Part shown: positions 14,114 to 18,178 of the stretch, one piece after another | Position numbering within the stretch: position 1 is the first letter of the stretch | How the letters are laid out: each line of letters opens with the position of its first letter | Assembly: GCA_937902275.1 (NCBI GenBank) | Contig: CALFNW010000134.1 | Span: 1-18,178, forward strand | Length of the DNA stretch: 18,178 nucleotides | DNA from: UBA4717 sp002404395 | GTDB lineage: Bacteria > Bacillota > Clostridia > Oscillospirales > CAG-272 | Direction of reading: 5' to 3' | Position numbers and translations under genes: made by a program | Notes under the pieces: model-generated | Told to the model about the DNA's origin: nothing | Database searches by the model: none | The model's input: the letters and a program-made list of their open reading frames with translations, nothing else

Positions 14114-14731
14114 ATGATACACTACATAACAGGCAAGCTTGTCGCTACCGAACCGGGCGCGCTTATAATTGACACTGCGGGAAACGGAGGCGGACTCGCA
14201 TACAGGCTCTTTGTCAGCGACAATACACTCGCCGCGCTGGCATCCAAACTTGATGAAAAGGTAAAGGTATATACGTATCTCTCTGTCAGGGAGGATGCGA
14301 TGGATCTGTACGGATTTCATTCAAATGACGAACGCGGAGCATTCAATCAGCTGATCTCGGTTTCCGGAGTAGGACCGAAAGCCGCGCTGGCAATACTTTC
14401 GGTGCTCACGCCGGATTCTCTTGCGGTCGCGGTCTCCTCGCAGGATGCCAAGGCAATAGCCCGCGCGAACGGCGTCGGCGCCAAAATCGCCGCACGGGTC
14501 GTGCTTGAATTAAAGGACAAGCTCACAAAAGAGCTCGGGCGAGCCGCAGAGGTCGGGGCGGCGCCCGACGCTTCAAATTCAAAAAGCTCCGGAAAATATT
14601 CGGACGCGCTCAACGCGCTTATCGTGCTCGGTTATTCAAGAAGCGAAGCCGCCGAAGCACTGCGCGGGCTTGACACTTCCCTCTCGCTTGAGGGTATGAT
14701 AACCGCCGCTTTGAAAAAGCTTATGAGATAG
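14114..14731 (+). CDS. ruvA: Holliday junction branch migration protein RuvA
   Basis: A 205-residue protein that binds four-way junctions as a tetramer and loads the RuvB motors. Domain I is the OB fold (1-65), beginning MIHYITGKL with YTYLSVREDAMDLYGF (53-68). Domain II has two helix-hairpin-helix motifs, SVSGVGPKAALAIL (82-95) and ANGVGAKIAARVVLEL (118-133). A flexible acidic/serine linker lies at about 143-162. Domain III (about 163-205) holds ALIVLGYSRSEAAEAL and binds RuvB. The ATG at 14114 gives the canonical N-terminus; the nearby SD is poor (GGA 9 bases upstream) while a strong AAGGAG lies 31 bases upstream behind a hairpin. It sits 112 bases after ruvC and 56 before ruvB. Confidence 0.96.
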   Translation: MIHYITGKLVATEPGALIIDTAGNGGGLAYRLFVSDNTLAALASKLDEKVKVYTYLSVREDAMDLYGFHSNDERGAFNQLISVSGVGPKAALAILSVLTPDSLAVAVSSQDAKAIARANGVGAKIAARVVLELKDKLTKELGRAAEVGAAPDASNSKSSGKYSDALNALIVLGYSRSEAAEALRGLDTSLSLEGMITAALKKLMR

Positions 14732-14787
14732 TCAGCATCGGGATCGAGCGTTATTTAACTTAAAATTCACGAACACGGAGTGCTATT

Positions 14788-15867
14788 GTGGAGATCAACG
14801 AAATGGATTTTGAAAATCGGATAATGTCGGTCGAATACACGCCCGAGGACACCGACGTGGAAAAGACTCTGCGCCCTCAGCATCTTGACGAATACATCGG
14901 TCAGGAAAAAGCAAAGGAGAGTCTGCGGGTATACATAGAAGCGGCAAAAGGCCGCGGCGACGTGCTCGATCACGTTCTGCTGTACGGTCCTCCCGGACTC
15001 GGAAAAACCACGCTTTCGGCAATCATCGCAAATGAGCTTGGTGTAAACATCCGCGTGACCTCCGGCCCGGCGATAGAAAAACAGGGAGACCTCGCGGCAC
15101 TGCTTACAAATCTGAACGAGAACGATGTGCTGTTCATCGATGAAATCCATCGTCTTTCAAGGCAGGTGGAGGAGATCCTCTACCCGGCTATGGAAGATTT
15201 TGCACTTGATATAATCATCGGCAAGGGTCCTTCCGCACAGAGCATACACCTGCCGATACCTCATTTTACGCTCATCGGCGCAACTACCCGCGCCGGTCAG
15301 CTGACAACTCCGTTGCGCGACCGTTTCGGAGTGCTGCTGAAGCTTGAGCTTTACACGGTCGAAGAATTGGCTACGATAGTTTCACGCAGTGCCGGCATTC
15401 TCGGCGTGCCGATCGACCGTGACGGAGCGCTTGAGCTGGCTTCGCGTTCGCGCGGAACTCCGCGTATCGCCAACCGGCTTTTAAAGCGCGTGCGCGACTT
15501 TGCCGAAGTGAAAGGCGACGGAAAGATCACACTCGGATCCGCTCGCGCGGCGCTTGATATGCTTGAGATCGACGAGCTCGGACTTGACAATACCGACCGT
15601 AAAATGCTTGAAACGATCATTCGCGCCTACGGCGGCGGTCCGGTCGGGCTCGAAACTCTCGCCGCGACAGTCGGCGAAGAGGCTATCACCATTGAGGACG
15701 TATACGAACCGTATCTGTTGCAGATAGGTTATCTGAGCCGTACCCCGCGCGGCAGATGCGCGACGCGGCTTGCATATGAACACCTGAACATACCGTTTAC
15801 AAATGAAAGCCGCCGCGACGGTCGGCTCAGTTTTTTTGACGACGGCGATAACGATACTGATGAATAA
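14788..15867 (+). CDS. ruvB: Holliday junction branch migration DNA helicase RuvB
   Basis: A 359-residue AAA+ motor that forms hexameric rings on DNA arms of RuvA-bound junctions and pumps branch migration. Visible motifs are the LRPQHLDEYIGQE start of the core (28-40), Walker A GPPGLGKT (67-74), Walker B LFIDEIH (115-121), sensor 1 GATTRAG (164-170) with the arginine finger in PLRDRFG (175-181), and sensor 2 GTPRIANRLLKRVRDFAEV. The C-terminal winged-helix domain includes GGGPVGLETLA and ends IGYLSRTPRGRCAT. GTG 14788 is taken as start, with GGAG (14777-14780) 7 bases upstream; ATG at 14803 is an alternative that would cost five residues. The C-terminal tail is acidic (DDGDNDTDE). Confidence 0.97.
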   Translation: MEINEMDFENRIMSVEYTPEDTDVEKTLRPQHLDEYIGQEKAKESLRVYIEAAKGRGDVLDHVLLYGPPGLGKTTLSAIIANELGVNIRVTSGPAIEKQGDLAALLTNLNENDVLFIDEIHRLSRQVEEILYPAMEDFALDIIIGKGPSAQSIHLPIPHFTLIGATTRAGQLTTPLRDRFGVLLKLELYTVEELATIVSRSAGILGVPIDRDGALELASRSRGTPRIANRLLKRVRDFAEVKGDGKITLGSARAALDMLEIDELGLDNTDRKMLETIIRAYGGGPVGLETLAATVGEEAITIEDVYEPYLLQIGYLSRTPRGRCATRLAYEHLNIPFTNESRRDGRLSFFDDGDNDTDE

Positions 15868-15902
15868 GGCAAAAACGCAAGCGACGGAGAGAAAAAATAG
15901 CT

Positions 15903-16790
15903 ATGTGGACTGCACGCAATTGGAAAGATTATAAATTGCTTGACACTTCGGACGGGGAGCGACTTGAAGCATGGGGAAAATATATTCTCGTGCGTCCCGA
16001 TCCGCAGGTCATATGGAAGAACGAAAAGAAATCAGAGTTCTGGAAAAAAGCCGACGCCGCCTATAAACGCTCTGGCGGGGGCGGCGCATGGGGCAAATCG
16101 AAGCTTCCCGCCGAGTGGCAGATCGGCTATGAAAAACTCGGATTACGCTTCATAATCAAGCCGACCGGATTCAAGCATACCGGACTATTCCCGGAGCAGG
16201 CGGTCAATTGGGATTGGTTCAGCAAGCTTATCGAAAACGCGAACCGACCGATAAAGGTTCTGAATCTCTTTGCGTATACGGGCGGCGCTACTGTCGCCGC
16301 CGCACGTGCCGGAGCGTCGGTCTGTCATGTGGACGCATCAAAAGGCATGGTGGCGCAGGCAAAGCAAAACGCAGAGCTTTCAGGACTCGCGTCTGCGCCG
16401 ATACGCTATATAGTCGACGACTGCAAAAAATTTATTGAGCGCGAAATACGGCGCGGCAATAAATATGACGCTATAATAATGGATCCGCCGTCATACGGCC
16501 GCGGACCCTCCGGCGAAGTGTGGAAGCTTGAAGACTGCATCGGCGAATTTCTTGAACTGACGTCGGCATTACTCAGCGACAGACCGCTTTTTTTCCTGCT
16601 CAATTCATACACTACGGGACTTTCGGCGTCAACGATGGGATATTTGCTTGAATTGAACCTCAAGCGGAAATTCGGCGGAACTGTGGAATCGGACGAGATC
16701 GGACTTCCGGTCGTTCAAACGGGCGGCGCGCTTCCCTGCGGCGCAAGCTCACGCTGGACGCCCTGCAGCAGAGCTGAAGTTTCGGAGTAA
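15903..16790 (+). CDS. Class I SAM-dependent methyltransferase (RlmI/RlmKL-like)
   Basis: A 295-residue Rossmann-fold methyltransferase of the Methyltrans_SAM type (PF10672), the group that includes rRNA methyltransferases RlmI and RlmKL; the actual substrate, probably rRNA, is inference. The SAM-binding motif I is VLNLFAYTGGATVAAARAG (119-137), motif II includes VDASKGMV (143-150), and the catalytic-type motif IV is MDPPSYGRG (193-201). The N-terminal 110 residues carry HTGLFPEQAVNWDW, common in this group, and no clear PUA domain is seen, unlike RlmI. GGAGAG (15886-15891) lies 11 bases before the ATG. It sits 35 bases after ruvB and only 4 before ecfA1, so it is probably translated from a shared transcript. 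Confidence 0.88.
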   Translation: MWTARNWKDYKLLDTSDGERLEAWGKYILVRPDPQVIWKNEKKSEFWKKADAAYKRSGGGGAWGKSKLPAEWQIGYEKLGLRFIIKPTGFKHTGLFPEQAVNWDWFSKLIENANRPIKVLNLFAYTGGATVAAARAGASVCHVDASKGMVAQAKQNAELSGLASAPIRYIVDDCKKFIEREIRRGNKYDAIIMDPPSYGRGPSGEVWKLEDCIGEFLELTSALLSDRPLFFLLNSYTTGLSASTMGYLLELNLKRKFGGTVESDEIGLPVVQTGGALPCGASSRWTPCSRAEVSE

Positions 16791-16794
16791 GAAT

Positions 16795-17682
16795 ATGGAT
16801 AAACCCTTTATTAAAACAGACAACGTCAGCTTCACCTACGATGAAAGCGACGTAAACTCGCCGCCGGCGGTAAGATCGCTCTCGCTCGAGATCGAACGCG
16901 GCAGCTTTGTTGCGGTGCTCGGGCACAACGGCTCGGGCAAATCTACGTTCGCGAAGCTCCTGAATCTGATACTGACCCCGAGTGAAGGTCACATATACAT
17001 TGACGGTACGGATATTTCACGTCCCGAGCTGACCGACGCGGAAATACTCGAAGTCCGACGAAAGATCGGCATGGTATTTCAAAACCCCGACAATCAGCTT
17101 GTGGCAACGATCGTTGAAGAGGATGTGGCGTTCGGACCCGAAAACCTCGGAGTGCCGTCCGCCGAGATCAGAGCGCGCGTTGACGCGGCGCTTGATACGG
17201 TGGGAATGAAGGCATTCGCGCGTCACTCTCCTCATCAGCTTTCGGGAGGACAGAAGCAACGCATTGCCATTGCCGGCATACTTGCCATGCAGCCCGAATG
17301 TATCGTATTTGACGAATCGACCGCCATGCTGGACCCGAGCGGCAGGCGCGAAGTGATGAACACGATCCTTGACTTGAACCGTCAAAAACACCTGACCGTC
17401 GTTCACATAACCCACTATATGGAGGAAGCGATGCTTGCCGACCGCGTGATAGTAATGAACGAGGGCAAGCTTTTGCTCGACGGCAAGCCCTACGAGGTAT
17501 TCAAGCAGGCAGACAAACTAAAAAGCGTCGGACTCGGTGTGCCGACATCGCTTGAGTTGATCTTTGAATTGAGACGGCGCGGATATGACGTAAAGCTTCC
17601 GAAATCGCCGTCGCTTGAAGATTCTGCCGCGGCGATCGCAGAATACTATCGCTTGCTCAATTCTGACGCGACACACAAATAA
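16795..17682 (+). CDS. ecfA1: ECF transporter ATP-binding protein EcfA1
   Basis: A 295-residue ABC ATPase, one of two that power a group II energy-coupling factor transporter, in which the shared EcfA1-EcfA2-EcfT module serves several vitamin- or metal-specific S components. Motifs: Walker A GHNGSGKS (43-50), Q-loop FQNPDNQ with Q96, signature LSGGQKQR (149-156), Walker B IVFDE (170-174) and H-loop H207 in HITHYMEEA. FQNPDNQLVATIVEEDVAFG is the EcfA1 form of this segment. The tail after about 225 is the ECF-specific C-terminal region, including LGVPTSLELIFELRRRGYDV. CGGAG within the end of the methyltransferase gene acts as SD, 4-base intergenic gap. Followed by ecfA2 17 bases downstream. Confidence 0.95.
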   Translation: MDKPFIKTDNVSFTYDESDVNSPPAVRSLSLEIERGSFVAVLGHNGSGKSTFAKLLNLILTPSEGHIYIDGTDISRPELTDAEILEVRRKIGMVFQNPDNQLVATIVEEDVAFGPENLGVPSAEIRARVDAALDTVGMKAFARHSPHQLSGGQKQRIAIAGILAMQPECIVFDESTAMLDPSGRREVMNTILDLNRQKHLTVVHITHYMEEAMLADRVIVMNEGKLLLDGKPYEVFKQADKLKSVGLGVPTSLELIFELRRRGYDVKLPKSPSLEDSAAAIAEYYRLLNSDATHK

Positions 17683-17699
17683 ATTCTTCGGTGAATCAG

Positions 17700-18178
17700 A
17701 TGAATGCTATTGAACTACAAAACGTAAGCTATATATACAGTAAGGATACGCCGTTTTGCACGACCGCGCTTGATAATGTTTCGCTTGCCGTAAAAAGCGG
17801 CACGATCACGGGACTGATGGGTCACACCGGCTCGGGAAAGTCAACTCTCGTGCAGCTTTTCAACGGTCTGAACCGTCCGGACAGCGGCAAGGTGCTCGTA
17901 TTCGGCGAAGACATTTGGAAAGAGCCGAAACAGATCGGCAAATACCGCTTCAAGGTCGGGCTTGTCTTTCAATATCCGGAATACCAGCTTTTTGAAGAAA
18001 CCGTCAGGCGCGACATTGCTTTCGGTCCTGCTAATATGAAGCTTTCCGCAAACGAGATCGAAGAACGGGTCGAAGAAGCGGCGGATTTCTGCGACATTTC
18101 CTCTGCATTGCTTGACAAATCGCCTTTCGACCTTTCGGGAGGTCAGAAGCGGCGGGTCGCAATTGCGGGCATCATGGC
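17700..18178 (+). CDS. ecfA2: ECF transporter ATP-binding protein EcfA2 (5' part)
   Basis: The first 159 codons of the second ECF ATPase run off the right edge. Walker A is GHTGSGKS (41-48), the Q-loop segment is VFQYPEYQLFEETVRRDIAFGP (89-110, Q91), where FQYPEYQLFEE is the typical EcfA2 form as against FQNPDNQ in EcfA1, and the signature is LSGGQKRRVAIAG (145-157). Start ATG 17700 has CGGTGA about 6 bases upstream; a GTG at 17691 inside that SD is unlikely. Together with ecfA1 it suggests that ecfT lies just beyond the window. Confidence 0.95.
   Translation, partial: MNAIELQNVSYIYSKDTPFCTTALDNVSLAVKSGTITGLMGHTGSGKSTLVQLFNGLNRPDSGKVLVFGEDIWKEPKQIGKYRFKVGLVFQYPEYQLFEETVRRDIAFGPANMKLSANEIEERVEEAADFCDISSALLDKSPFDLSGGQKRRVAIAGIM

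Overview
The window reads as ordinary chromosome of a low-to-medium G+C Gram-positive anaerobe, most likely class Clostridia, perhaps an uncultured gut member of the Oscillospirales. The pointers are strong GGAGG-type ribosome binding sites, TTGACA/TATAAT promoters, several TTG starts, an rplM-rpsI pair, a zinc-finger ClpE-type ATPase, a DUF5711-cvpA pair and an energy-coupling factor (ECF) transporter module. The taxonomic placement is inference; no rRNA or tRNA gene is visible to fix it.

Layout. 1-870 (minus): rpsI (cut by the left edge) and rplM behind a perfect-consensus sigma-A promoter and a structured leader. 1112-3823 (plus): a HAD-IIA phosphatase, a protein with S1 RNA-binding domains whose Shine-Dalgarno (SD) sequence lies inside a long stem-loop, and a cytidylate-kinase-like protein ending at a strong terminator. 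3822-5697: an AraC-type regulator (minus) divergent from a sugar phosphate isomerase/epimerase (plus), probably a regulator-target pair. 5700-6044: a gene-poor stretch with a decayed reading frame, a perfect A/T-rich palindrome, a second folded element and a bidirectional terminator.

6154-10594 (minus): a likely operon, DUF5711 membrane protein, then CvpA-like membrane protein, then ClpE-type AAA+ unfoldase. It is divergent from polA, and a perfect 10-bp inverted repeat sits in the shared promoter region. 10674-15867 (plus): polA, ruvC, ruvA and ruvB, a DNA repair and recombination cluster. 15903-18178 (plus): a class I methyltransferase and the two ECF ATPases ecfA1 and ecfA2, the latter cut by the right edge.

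The protein content is mostly housekeeping; I saw no CRISPR array, intact insertion sequence, phage module or defence system. The points of interest are regulatory and structural: the SD-sequestering hairpin before the S1-domain gene, a hairpin that may bridge a distant SD to the ruvA start, the inverted repeat between the clpE operon and polA, a 21-bp-spaced direct repeat before the epimerase gene, and the relic region near 5.7-6.0 kb.
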